Assembly: GCF_004217495.1 (NCBI RefSeq) | Contig: NZ_SHLC01000001.1 | Span: 2,790,001 to 2,854,000, forward strand | Length of the DNA stretch: 64,000 nucleotides | Reading direction: 5' to 3' | Origin: Microterricola gilva | GTDB lineage: Bacteria; Actinomycetota; Actinomycetes; Actinomycetales; Microbacteriaceae | In this document: in pieces, positions 17,593-25,103 of the stretch | Layout: every line of letters starts with the position of its first letter | Position numbering within the stretch: the first letter of the stretch is position 1 | Made by a program: the position numbers and the translations under genes | The notes under the pieces: generated by a model | Told to the model about the DNA's origin: nothing | What the model saw: the letters and a program-made list of their open reading frames with translations, nothing else | The model's database searches: none

Positions 17593-18845
17593 CGACGCAC
17601 CCACCCCAACATGACGACGGTGCCGCTGCCCGGCCGCGAATCGATGACGGCGTAGCCGCCTGGCAATTCGTTCATCCGGCCGCGGATGCTGCGGGACACA
17701 CCCAGCCGTTCCGGCCGCACCTGCGACGGCTCGAATCCGATCCCGTCGTCGCGCACGCCGATGGTGACGGCGTCGTCGCTGGCCCTGACCTCGATGCGGC
17801 GCTCAATATGACGCGCGCCGGCGTCGCCAGGCACCGCGGTGCCGACGGGCTCCGCGGGCTCCCCCGCAGCATGCTCGATCGAGTTGCGGACAGCTTCGCC
17901 GCACGCGGCGAGCAACGCCTCGGCGGCCGGCGCCGGTACGGTGAGTCGGTCAGACACGAGCGTGACATCAATCGGGATCCGGTACAGCGCGGCGAGCCGA
18001 CGGAGCCGGCCGAGCAGCAGCTCCGGCGTCACCAGATCGGTCAGGTGCGGCTCTGCGCCGATACGCTCGAGCTGTGCGAGGGTGTCCTCGGCCTGCCGCA
18101 CCTGATCCGCGCTCAGCCGTTCCGATCGGCCGGCCATGAGCAGGGTCGAGATCACGCCGTCGTGGATCAGACCGTCGAAGCGCGCTCGCTCGCTCTCGCG
18201 CGCCTGACGTGCCGCACTGCGCGCCGTGTTCAGGCGCTCCGCCTCCTGCAGGCGGTCGAGGTGCTCGGCGCTCTCCAGCCCGACGAGCACCAGTCCGACG
18301 AAGATCGCAGCGAATGAGCTCGCGTACACACCGGTCTGGACGGCGATCAGCAGCGGCTCCTGCCCAGGGGAGCCGGCGAAGGTGACGAGGACGGTGAGCA
18401 CGCCGACGACGCCGAGATAGCACCACACGAAGAGGCCGCGCATCACAAGGGCCATGCAGACGATCGGCATGGCCGAGATTCCGAGCGGCCACGGCATGCC
18501 GTCGTGGTGCGGCCCGCCGTGCACGATCGGCCAGAGCACGAGCACGGCCAACAGTGCGGCGGCCTCGCAGGCCGCGAGAACAGGCAGCACCGGCAACGGC
18601 GCCCAACTGCCGACCGCTCCGATCACGATCGGGAGGCCGAGCAGCACGACGAAGCTCAGGATCGCGGCCGGCCCCGGACCTCCTGGGTGTTGCTCGGAGA
18701 ACGGCCCGATCGCGAGCGCCCCGAAGACGAGCGCCCCGAGACCGACCGCGCCCGCCGTCATCCGCATCAGACGGAGTTGCGTGGGGCCGGGTTTCAGACG
18801 CAGATAGTTCTCGCGAAAGGGAACCCGCGGGGCGAGCTCAGTCAC
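17589..18845 (-). CDS. Sensor histidine kinase, NarL-partner type (module A)
   Basis: 418 residues. About six membrane helices (residues 25-205) are followed by a coiled linker and a His-containing segment GLIHDGVISTLLMAG. A HATPase domain follows with N-box ACGEAVRNSIEHA, G1 box DDGIGFEPS and a G2-like GVSRSIRGRM. The GTG at 18845 overlaps the response regulator stop by 8 bp, and the gene's own stop overlaps the kinase-like gene, so all three proteins come from one coupled mRNA. The signal is unknown. It differs from textbook HisKA_3 in having only HD rather than a full DxxHD core. Confidence 0.88.
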   Translation of the reverse strand: MTELAPRVPFRENYLRLKPGPTQLRLMRMTAGAVGLGALVFGALAIGPFSEQHPGGPGPAAILSFVVLLGLPIVIGAVGSWAPLPVLPVLAACEAAALLAVLVLWPIVHGGPHHDGMPWPLGISAMPIVCMALVMRGLFVWCYLGVVGVLTVLVTFAGSPGQEPLLIAVQTGVYASSFAAIFVGLVLVGLESAEHLDRLQEAERLNTARSAARQARESERARFDGLIHDGVISTLLMAGRSERLSADQVRQAEDTLAQLERIGAEPHLTDLVTPELLLGRLRRLAALYRIPIDVTLVSDRLTVPAPAAEALLAACGEAVRNSIEHAAGEPAEPVGTAVPGDAGARHIERRIEVRASDDAVTIGVRDDGIGFEPSQVRPERLGVSRSIRGRMNELPGGYAVIDSRPGSGTVVMLGWVRR

Positions 18846-19548
18846 CGTCCGGCGCCGCTGATCGACGCGGAGGCGTGCGCGGCCCGGCACTCCGGCCCCC
18901 GGGAACCGGCAGGATGCCGTCCTCGAGTGCTCGTTTGTAGAGATCGATCTTGGTGCTCGCCGGTCGGCCGACGCGCTCGTACTTGGAGCGGATGCGGCGG
19001 ATGTAGTCGATCACCGTCGATTCGGTGACACCGGCCGTCGTCGCGACGAGCGGGGCCTTCGCCCCTGCGGCGTAGAGGGAGAGCACCTGGCGTTCACGCG
19101 CGCTCAGGCCGGCATCGGCCAGATCGGGGTCGCCGTCCAACGCTGCCGCCCACTCGGTCGAGGCGACGGGTTCGCCGGACGCGGCCTGGCGCACAGCATC
19201 GAGCAACACCGTCGCCGGCTCAGACTTGCGCACGACTCCGAGCACCCCGCTGTGCGCGGCGGAGCGGACCAGCGCCGCATCGTCGCCGCCGGTGAACGCG
19301 AGGACGGCCGAGCCTGCCTCGCGCAACAGCCGCACGTTGAGGGCAGGCGTCGAACCGTCGGCAAGTCGCAGATCGAGGATCACGAGGTCGAGAGCAGGCT
19401 CGTCCGCACGCGAGAGCTGTTCGAGGAGCTCGTCTACCGTGCCGGCGAGGGCGACGACGGTGATGCCTGGGATGCTGGCGAAGAGATCGGCAAAGCCCCT
19501 GGCCACGATGTCGTGGTCGTCTACGAGTGCAACGCGGTAAGTGTTCAT
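18838..19548 (-). CDS. LuxR/NarL-family response regulator (module A)
   Basis: 236 residues. The receiver has the acidic pair in VALVDDHD, the phosphorylatable Asp in LVILDLRL, and Thr/Lys near AFTGGD and VVRKSEP. The GerE-type helix-turn-helix is LSARERQVLSLYAAGAKA through SKYERVGRPAS, ending LEDGILP. The ATG at 19548 has GTGAGGAT before it; the open frame upstream lacks a ribosome site. First gene of a three-gene operon. Its C-terminus closely resembles the regulators at 20416-21114 and 27981-28739. Confidence 0.92.
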   Translation of the reverse strand: MNTYRVALVDDHDIVARGFADLFASIPGITVVALAGTVDELLEQLSRADEPALDLVILDLRLADGSTPALNVRLLREAGSAVLAFTGGDDAALVRSAAHSGVLGVVRKSEPATVLLDAVRQAASGEPVASTEWAAALDGDPDLADAGLSARERQVLSLYAAGAKAPLVATTAGVTESTVIDYIRRIRSKYERVGRPASTKIDLYKRALEDGILPVPGGRSAGPRTPPRRSAAPDGD

Positions 19549-19601
19549 GATCCTCACAGCCAAGCTACCCCACGAGTGGAGGATTGCCTCCCCCTCGTTT
19601 T

Positions 19602-19641
19602 CGCAGAATCTGCCCCCAATTCTATGGGCTACCGCAGAATC
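19602..19641 (-). promoter_or_regulatory. Paired 9-bp repeats upstream of module A
   Basis: CGCAGAATC occurs at 19602-19610 and 19633-19641, 31 bp apart, which is about three helical turns. A small AGAAT/ATTCT inverted repeat lies around the interval. The pair starts about 50 bp upstream of the regulator start, a plausible place for binding of a response regulator dimer. Functional assignment is inference. Confidence 0.35.
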
Positions 19642-19724
19642 ACCGATCGGGGCACCATAGAAGGCGAGGGGGAACATCCTCACGAAGTTGGCGGCGCGAG
19701 ACCCGAAATCGGGCCGCACTGAGT

Positions 19725-19768
19725 GAATGAGGAAGGCCGCACGGAGAACCGTGCGGCCTTTCTCATTC
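19725..19768. terminator. Hairpin terminator downstream of tdk
   Basis: Twenty-base arms (19725-19744 and 19749-19768) pair with one or two mismatches around a 4-nt loop. The core is AAGGCCGCACGG/CCGTGCGGCCTT. It lies just after the tdk stop on the minus strand and before the module A promoter region. Confidence 0.8.
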
Positions 19769-19780
19769 CATCAGGCGTGA

Positions 19781-20416
19781 TCAGACGGCCGCCGGGACGT
19801 GGGCGCGACCGTTCAGCATCCCGTGCGATTCCTGCAGGTAGCACGCACCGCAGAGCGACTCGTAGCTGACGGCATCCGTCGCGTCGATGGCGACCTGTGC
19901 ACCATCGAAGACGTAGCGGTCGCCGATCTTGCGCCCGTTGAACACGGCCTTGCGGCCGCAGCGGCAGATCGTCTTGAGCTCCTCGAGGCTGTGCGCGACT
20001 TCGAGCAGGCGGCGGCTGCCCGGGAATGCGACGGTCTGGAAGTCGGTGCGGATGCCGTATGCCAGAACGGGAATGCCCTCGAGGATCGCGATCCGGAGCA
20101 GATCATCGACCTGCTCCTCGCTCAGAAACTGGGCCTCGTCGATGAGCAGGCAGCTCACGTCACGATTGGTCGCTGCGAGCACCGCGCGGCGGTGCTCCTG
20201 GAAGATCGTGTACGCGTCGGCATCCGGGGGCAGCACGAAGTCGACCACGCGCGTGAAGCCTAGACGCGAGAGGATGCCGAGGTCGCCCTTGGTGTCGACC
20301 GCCGGCTTGGCCAACAGGACCGCGTGCCCTCGTTCCTCGTAGTTATACGCGGCCTGCAGGAGCGCGGTGCTCTTGCCGGAGTTCATGGCGCCGTAGCGAA
20401 AGTAGAGTTTGGCCAT
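19781..20416 (-). CDS. tdk: Thymidine kinase
   Basis: 211 residues, type II thymidine kinase that phosphorylates thymidine to dTMP in the salvage pathway. The P-loop is GAMNSGKST, Walker B/catalytic Glu falls in LLIDEAQFL, the lasso/Zn-binding cysteines are CRCG and CGAC, and the nucleoside site is near SYESLCG. The ATG overlaps the TAA stop of the upstream response regulator by one base (TAATG). This is an odd partnership: salvage kinase expression is tied to a two-component operon. Confidence 0.96.
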   Translation of the reverse strand: MAKLYFRYGAMNSGKSTALLQAAYNYEERGHAVLLAKPAVDTKGDLGILSRLGFTRVVDFVLPPDADAYTIFQEHRRAVLAATNRDVSCLLIDEAQFLSEEQVDDLLRIAILEGIPVLAYGIRTDFQTVAFPGSRRLLEVAHSLEELKTICRCGRKAVFNGRKIGDRYVFDGAQVAIDATDAVSYESLCGACYLQESHGMLNGRAHVPAAV

Positions 20417-21114
20417 TACTGCAGATACCCGTCCTCAGCGGCTCGCAAAATCAGATCGGCTCGGCGGCTCGCTGGCCGATTCGCCCTGGCGTACTTCTCG
20501 CGCACGCGCCTTAAGTATGTCTTGGCCGTCTCGTATTTCACATTCATGAGCCGCGCAACGGCAGCGGTCGTGTTGCCTGCGACGTAGAGCTGCAACGCCT
20601 CGAGCTCACCCCTGCTGAGTTTGGGCCTGAGGAACTCCGCCGCCTGCTCCTCGCTCCCTGCCGTCTCCCCCGCGATGGCCGTGGCGCTCGGGACGCGGCC
20701 GAGTCCCATCACCTCGCGGGCGATCGAGCGGAACACGTGCATCGATTCCGTCTTGGAGATGAATGCCGCCGCACCGGCATCGAGCGCACGGATTCTCGCC
20801 TCAGCCGGGTCGAGCGCGCTCATCACGATGACCGCTGCCCCGGCCGCGCGACAGGTGCGAATGCGCGCTTCGACCGAGACCGGCTCGACCAGTTGGAAGT
20901 CCATCAGAACGAGTGCGGTGGGAAAGTTCTCGCTGCGCACGAGGTCGACCCAGCGTTCCGCCCGAACGACGACCTCGAACTCCGGGGCGTTCTCGGCGAT
21001 CCAGCTGATCATGCTGTCGAGCAGCAACTCATGGTCGTCGAGGATCCCCACCCGAATCGGCAGGTTGAGGCCAGGCGTGTGCGCCGGGCCGTTCTCCGCT
21101 CGGTTCATGGTCAT
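20416..21114 (-). CDS. LuxR/NarL-family response regulator (module B)
   Basis: 232 residues. Receiver acidic pair in VGILDDHE, phosphoacceptor Asp in LVLMDFQL, Lys in ISKTES. The helix-turn-helix runs from LSRGELEALQLYVAGN to EKYARANRPAS and ends EDGYLQ. With an ATG at 21114 (or the second at 21108) it overlaps the preceding kinase-like gene by up to 86 bp in another frame. No in-frame start inside the first 20 codons leaves the receiver intact, so the overlap is probably real. No Shine-Dalgarno is visible, so translation is probably coupled. Confidence 0.9.
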   Translation of the reverse strand: MTMNRAENGPAHTPGLNLPIRVGILDDHELLLDSMISWIAENAPEFEVVVRAERWVDLVRSENFPTALVLMDFQLVEPVSVEARIRTCRAAGAAVIVMSALDPAEARIRALDAGAAAFISKTESMHVFRSIAREVMGLGRVPSATAIAGETAGSEEQAAEFLRPKLSRGELEALQLYVAGNTTAAVARLMNVKYETAKTYLRRVREKYARANRPASRRADLILRAAEDGYLQ

Positions 21115-22345
21115 AGCTGAATTTTACGCGCAGAACGCCCGTGCCCATTCGGTACGTGACAATCTCGAAGGCGAGCCGTAACACGTTCAGATACGGCCGC
21201 AGCATCGTTCGCGCCCGTGACTCTGCCCCGCTGATCTGGATGTCGATGCTGGCGTTCGTGCGCGTCGTGGGGAGGGCCGCATCCGCGTCGAGCCAGATCG
21301 TCACCTCGGATGCCCCGATGCGGGCGTTCGTGCTCAGCTCGCTGAGCAGTGCAGCCAGTGCGGTGCGCTGTTCTCCCGTCATCCGGAAGGCGCGGCGCCG
21401 CCCGTCGTGGACGGTCAACGTCGGCGGGGAGAAATGCTGCGCCGAGGTGTTCGTCGACGCCGGCGCATGCTCAGCGGATTCCGGCGCATGGGAGCGCAAC
21501 TGCTCCAGCCAACTGTGGTTCAGCTCGGCCACGAGGCTCCCCCGCACGGCCCGCGCCAGCCGTCGGGAACGCTCGATGTCATCTGCGCTCACGGTGCCGG
21601 CCGCGGCAACCCCGGCGAGGAAGGGCAGCACCTCCTCGCTCAGAGCCGCGAGCTGTTCCTGCTGAATCGTGCGGGCGAGGCCGTCATAGACCCCGCCTTC
21701 CAGCGCCGCATCCGAACTGGCCACCCCACGCTGCCATGCCATCACGGAGCTGACCAGCTGATTGGCGTATCCGGCACTGGCGAGCCCCAGGCCGAGCACG
21801 GGCACGACACCGACGACGGCACGCTCGATCAGCGGAACGTTGGTGACGGCGAAGTATGGGTCCTGCACCGCCGCCAGCAGCCCCGCGATGAGCGCAGCGC
21901 ACGCGGTGACGGCGACGATCTGCACGGCAGGGCGGTACGGTGCGGCCGCAGCCAGCATGATCCCGACTGCGATGTGCCCGAAATCGTCTTGCAGCATCTG
22001 GTTGGCGCCCCATGTGCCGGCGACCTGGGCGATCATCGCGGCGGCCATCAGGCCGATCACGAGGAGGAACGCCCCTGACCCGTAACGGCCGTGGTCCGGC
22101 CTGGCGTTGACGACGTGCACGACACCGGATGCCGCGCACAACACGATCGCGACGATCGCCGCCGCCGGACTCGTCACCTGCTCGCCGTGCAGCACCGTCG
22201 TGAGGACGGCGAAGGCGGTGAGCGCGACCGCCGCGATCGGGGCAAGCGGCCAGGCCGCGAGCGCCCCGAGCGGGTCGACGCTCTGCTGCGAGATGCGCAT
22301 GCTCTCTGGCAGACGGATGCCGGTGTGGCGGGGCGCGCGGCTCAT
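21029..22345 (-). CDS. Histidine-kinase-like membrane protein lacking catalytic boxes (module B)
   Basis: 438 residues. Multiple membrane helices fill about residues 35-215. The cytoplasmic helical segment (QQEQLAALSEEVLPFLAGVAA, then SRRLARAVRGSLVAEL) resembles the equivalent part of the module A protein. The C-terminal alpha/beta domain has no His box, N-box or glycine boxes that I can find. After VLRVKFSYDHE the last 25 residues are low complexity and overlap the regulator gene. The ATG overlaps the upstream kinase stop (ATGA). Probably a pseudokinase partner or sensor subunit. Confidence 0.75.
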   Translation of the reverse strand: MSRAPRHTGIRLPESMRISQQSVDPLGALAAWPLAPIAAVALTAFAVLTTVLHGEQVTSPAAAIVAIVLCAASGVVHVVNARPDHGRYGSGAFLLVIGLMAAAMIAQVAGTWGANQMLQDDFGHIAVGIMLAAAAPYRPAVQIVAVTACAALIAGLLAAVQDPYFAVTNVPLIERAVVGVVPVLGLGLASAGYANQLVSSVMAWQRGVASSDAALEGGVYDGLARTIQQEQLAALSEEVLPFLAGVAAAGTVSADDIERSRRLARAVRGSLVAELNHSWLEQLRSHAPESAEHAPASTNTSAQHFSPPTLTVHDGRRRAFRMTGEQRTALAALLSELSTNARIGASEVTIWLDADAALPTTRTNASIDIQISGAESRARTMLRPYLNVLRLAFEIVTYRMGTGVLRVKFSYDHEPSGERPGAHAWPQPADSGGDPRRP

Positions 22346-23598
22346 CGGCCGTTCTCCGCCCTGACGATGTCGGCGCTCCGTGCCCACGGAACGCTCATCA
22401 TCACCGACGTGCCGACGCCGGGTCGGCTCCAGATCTCAACCGTGCCACCGTGCGCTTCGATGCGTCCTCGCACCGAGTGCCGCAGCCCGATGCCCTGTGA
22501 CTGGGCGGCCGTGGCGCCCTCTCCGGACGAGGAGTGCTCAGTCTCGGGCTCGTCAGGGTAGAGGGTGCTCACGTCGAACCCGATGCCGTCGTCGACCACG
22601 ATCACGGTCAGGTCCTCCGGCGCGACGACGATGCTCACATCGGCCTCGTCGACCCCGGCGTGCCGCAACACGTTGATGAAGCACTGGCCCAGCGCCTGGC
22701 CGATGGCCCGGTCGACACCCGGGTCCAGGTCGCGCACGGCAGCCGGGTCCCCCGAGACACGGACGGTCAGCCCGCGTGCCCGTGCATCGTCAACGGCCGT
22801 GGCCATCGCGCTGGAATGCCAGGCGGAGGAGTGCGTGGTCGCCGCGAGGGGCGAATCCTGCTCACTCTGCCGCTCCTCCACGAGCCAATCCCGGTCATTC
22901 AGCGCGGTGATCTCACGTCCGATCTGCGCGATCAGGCGCTTGTCGAGCGGGCCGGGCCTGCTGTCCGCGATCAGGATCAACTCGCTCAGCGCGGTGTCGT
23001 GCAGCTGAGCTGCAGCGCGTAGCTCGAGCTCGCGGCGCAGCTCAAGGGTTCGGTCTTCCCGCGCGGCCAAATGCATGACCGGTTGAGCAAGGCGGGCAGT
23101 GCGGCGCGTCAATCCGTCGAAGAGCAGCACGGCCACGAGCAGTACATAGGTGACGAGCGTTGTGACATCCGCGCGCAGATGGGAGTCGGCGAGCACGACA
23201 GCGGCAACGGTCGCGAGCTCGGCGATCAGGAAGCCTGCGGTGGTCCACAGAACGCCGAGCAGGGCCCCGGATCCGGCGCCTCCCACCATGATGAGCGCCA
23301 TCTTGGGCAGCGCGACGATGAAGAGGTTCGATGACGGAAAGCTGGCGGGGCTGCTCAACAAGGTGAAGATGTAGACGAATGTGCAGAAGCCGCCGACGAG
23401 CAGGTAACACAGCGACAACGTCACGGTGTGGCGCACGCTCAGCGCGACCAGGAGCGCGCCCATCGGCAGCATCGTCGCTGCCGCGATCAGGAAGCGCGGC
23501 TCCGGAAGGTGGACGGAGAGCGCGAGCATCGTGGTGATGGCACCGGCGATGCAGACCATGCCGAACCAGTTCGCGGCGTGGGAGAGAGCACGGCTCAT
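22342..23598 (-). CDS. Sensor histidine kinase (module B)
   Basis: 418 residues from the ATG at 23598; a GTG at 23637 would add 13. Membrane helices cover residues 5-175, followed by a coiled helix with AAQLHDTALSELILI (His-Asp phosphoacceptor). The HATPase domain has N-box CFINVLRHAG, G1 VDDGIGFD and G2 GIGLRHSVRGRIEAHGG. These are the usual features of kinases that partner NarL-type regulators. First gene of kinase, kinase-like, regulator and tdk, all overlapping. Confidence 0.88.
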   Translation of the reverse strand: MSRALSHAANWFGMVCIAGAITTMLALSVHLPEPRFLIAAATMLPMGALLVALSVRHTVTLSLCYLLVGGFCTFVYIFTLLSSPASFPSSNLFIVALPKMALIMVGGAGSGALLGVLWTTAGFLIAELATVAAVVLADSHLRADVTTLVTYVLLVAVLLFDGLTRRTARLAQPVMHLAAREDRTLELRRELELRAAAQLHDTALSELILIADSRPGPLDKRLIAQIGREITALNDRDWLVEERQSEQDSPLAATTHSSAWHSSAMATAVDDARARGLTVRVSGDPAAVRDLDPGVDRAIGQALGQCFINVLRHAGVDEADVSIVVAPEDLTVIVVDDGIGFDVSTLYPDEPETEHSSSGEGATAAQSQGIGLRHSVRGRIEAHGGTVEIWSRPGVGTSVMMSVPWARSADIVRAENGR

Positions 23599-23637
23599 CG
23601 TGGCCTCGGCCAAGTGACTCGGCAGTCCTAGCGACAC

Positions 23638-23995
23638 AATGCACCCCCGCTCGGATTATGCCAGCGCGGGCCCGTTTTGTGCCCCGACTGCGCCACTTTG
23701 TCCCCCGGATTGGAGTTGCGCGACGCGCAGCGTCGCGGGAGGCGGCAGCCCATGTTCAGGCGATCTCAGGATCCGCCACCGCTGCTGGGGCAGTTTTCGC
23801 ACATGCCCTGGTTTGGACACGGCCACGGGCGGCCCTACTCAACCAGCGGAGGGGCGGAGCGTGTCGCGCACCTTCGCTCGCGGCCCGCAAAACCCGCGCG
23901 GGCCAGGTGTATTCGCCGGGCCCGCGACGAGAATGCGGGCCCCGACACCTGATCCCGCGGGCGGCCTGGTCGACCAGCGGGGCGGGGCCTCGAGC
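23638..23995. other. Gene-free region with degenerate extragenic repeat
   Basis: About 360 bp between the module B kinase and the radical SAM gene. No open frame has both a ribosome site and normal codon use. Around 23815-23855 and 23965-23985 the sequence (CGGCCCTACTCAACCAGCGG, GGTCGACCAGCGGGG) resembles the CTCGACCACC-type extragenic repeat I associate with Microbacteriaceae genomes. It is imperfect here. C-rich tracts close to the kinase start could be part of its promoter. Confidence 0.35.
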
Positions 23996-25045
23996 TCAGA
24001 ACAGCGTCGGCTCCGGCTCCGCCGGCGCAGGCGCGAAGGCAGGGGCCCGCGGAGCGCGCGGCGGTGCAACGCCGCCCGTCGCAGAAGAGGTGGAGCCTCG
24101 CTGCAGTCCGTGCGCCCGAATCAGGGGCTCAATGCGATCGGCGAGCCACGCGCGGTACTCCTTCGGCGCGTATGCACCCCGCGCGTAGAGCTGCCGATAG
24201 CGCGGCACGAGTTCCGGGTGGGCACCGCCCAACCACTGCATGAACCACTCCCGCACCCCGGGTCGCAGGTACAACGCCGTGTAGACGACGGATGTCGCTC
24301 CCGCCGCCTTCGCCCGCCGCATCGCCTCGTCGAGGTGCGCCTGTGTGTCGGTGAGGAACGGCAGGATCGGCATGAGGAAGACCGAGCAGTCCAGGCCTGC
24401 CTCGCGCACCGCCGTCACCGTTGCGAGCCGCGCGGCCGTCGTCGGCGTTCCCGGTTCGATCGACTGCTGCAGCTCGTCGTCGTAGATGGCGATCGACATC
24501 GCGAGGCTCACGGGCACCGACTTCGCCGCATCCGCGATGCGACCCAGATCGCGGCGGAGCAGCGTTCCCTTCGTGAGAATGCTGAACGGCGTCCGACTCT
24601 CGGTCAGCGCGTCAATGATGCCAGGCATCAGGGCGTAGCGCCCTTCCGCCCGCTGATACGGATCGGTGTTGGTGCCGAGTGCCACGGGATGCCGCTGCCA
24701 ACTCGCCTTGCGCAGCTCGGAGCGCAGCACGTCGGCGACGTTGATCTTGACGACGAGCTGGCGGTCGAAGTCCTCGCCGGTGTTGAGGTCGAGGTAGCTG
24801 TGGGTCGGTCGCGCGAAGCAGTAGACGCAGGCATGGGAGCATCCCCGGTACGGGTTGATGGTCCACTCGAACGGCATCGCGCTCTGGCTCGGCACCTTGT
24901 TCAGCGCCGATTTCGCCAGCACCTCGTGGAAGGTCATGTCGGCGAACTCAGGCGTGCGCACCGTGCGTACGAGGTTATTGAGCCTCGCAAGCCCGGGCAG
25001 GGTCGACGGTTGGTCGACGCCCAGTTCTTGTCCGCTCCACCTCAT
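23996..25045 (-). CDS. Rv2578c-family radical SAM protein
   Basis: 349 residues. The radical SAM cluster motif is CSHACVYC, set in the family-typical NPYRGCSHACVYCFARPTH. The barrel carries ALGTNTDPYQRAEGRY and TILTKGTLLRRD, as in Rv2578c and spore-photoproduct-lyase-like relatives, and a Pro/Ala-rich tail closes it. The reaction is unknown. The ATG at 25045 gives MRWSGQELG, the usual family start. An 18-bp perfect palindrome immediately upstream probably controls it. Confidence 0.88.
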   Translation of the reverse strand: MRWSGQELGVDQPSTLPGLARLNNLVRTVRTPEFADMTFHEVLAKSALNKVPSQSAMPFEWTINPYRGCSHACVYCFARPTHSYLDLNTGEDFDRQLVVKINVADVLRSELRKASWQRHPVALGTNTDPYQRAEGRYALMPGIIDALTESRTPFSILTKGTLLRRDLGRIADAAKSVPVSLAMSIAIYDDELQQSIEPGTPTTAARLATVTAVREAGLDCSVFLMPILPFLTDTQAHLDEAMRRAKAAGATSVVYTALYLRPGVREWFMQWLGGAHPELVPRYRQLYARGAYAPKEYRAWLADRIEPLIRAHGLQRGSTSSATGGVAPPRAPRAPAFAPAPAEPEPTLF

Positions 25046-25052
25046 GCCCCCA

Positions 25053-25093
25053 TTCGAACACATATTCGCATGATTTGCGAATATGTGTTCGAA
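25053..25093. promoter_or_regulatory. 18-bp perfect inverted repeat upstream of the radical SAM gene
   Basis: TTCGAACACATATTCGCA (25053-25070) is repeated inverted at 25076-25093 with a 5-nt loop. No T-run follows on the minus strand and the arms are AT-rich for this genome, so an operator is more likely than a terminator for mqo. Each arm looks like an imperfect actinobacterial SOS box: TCGAAC, 4 nt, then ATTCGC, where the canonical half is GTTCGA. Confidence 0.6.
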
Positions 25094-25103
25094 TTCGCCG
25101 TGT

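Noticed and set aside
23677-23952. 91-residue plus-strand frame with a His/Gly-rich stretch
   Set aside because: No ribosome site, atypical composition, and it spans the region that looks like an extragenic repeat.
25053-25093. Reading the palindrome as the mqo terminator
   Set aside because: Arms are AT-rich, no T-run follows on the minus strand, and the site abuts the next start codon.
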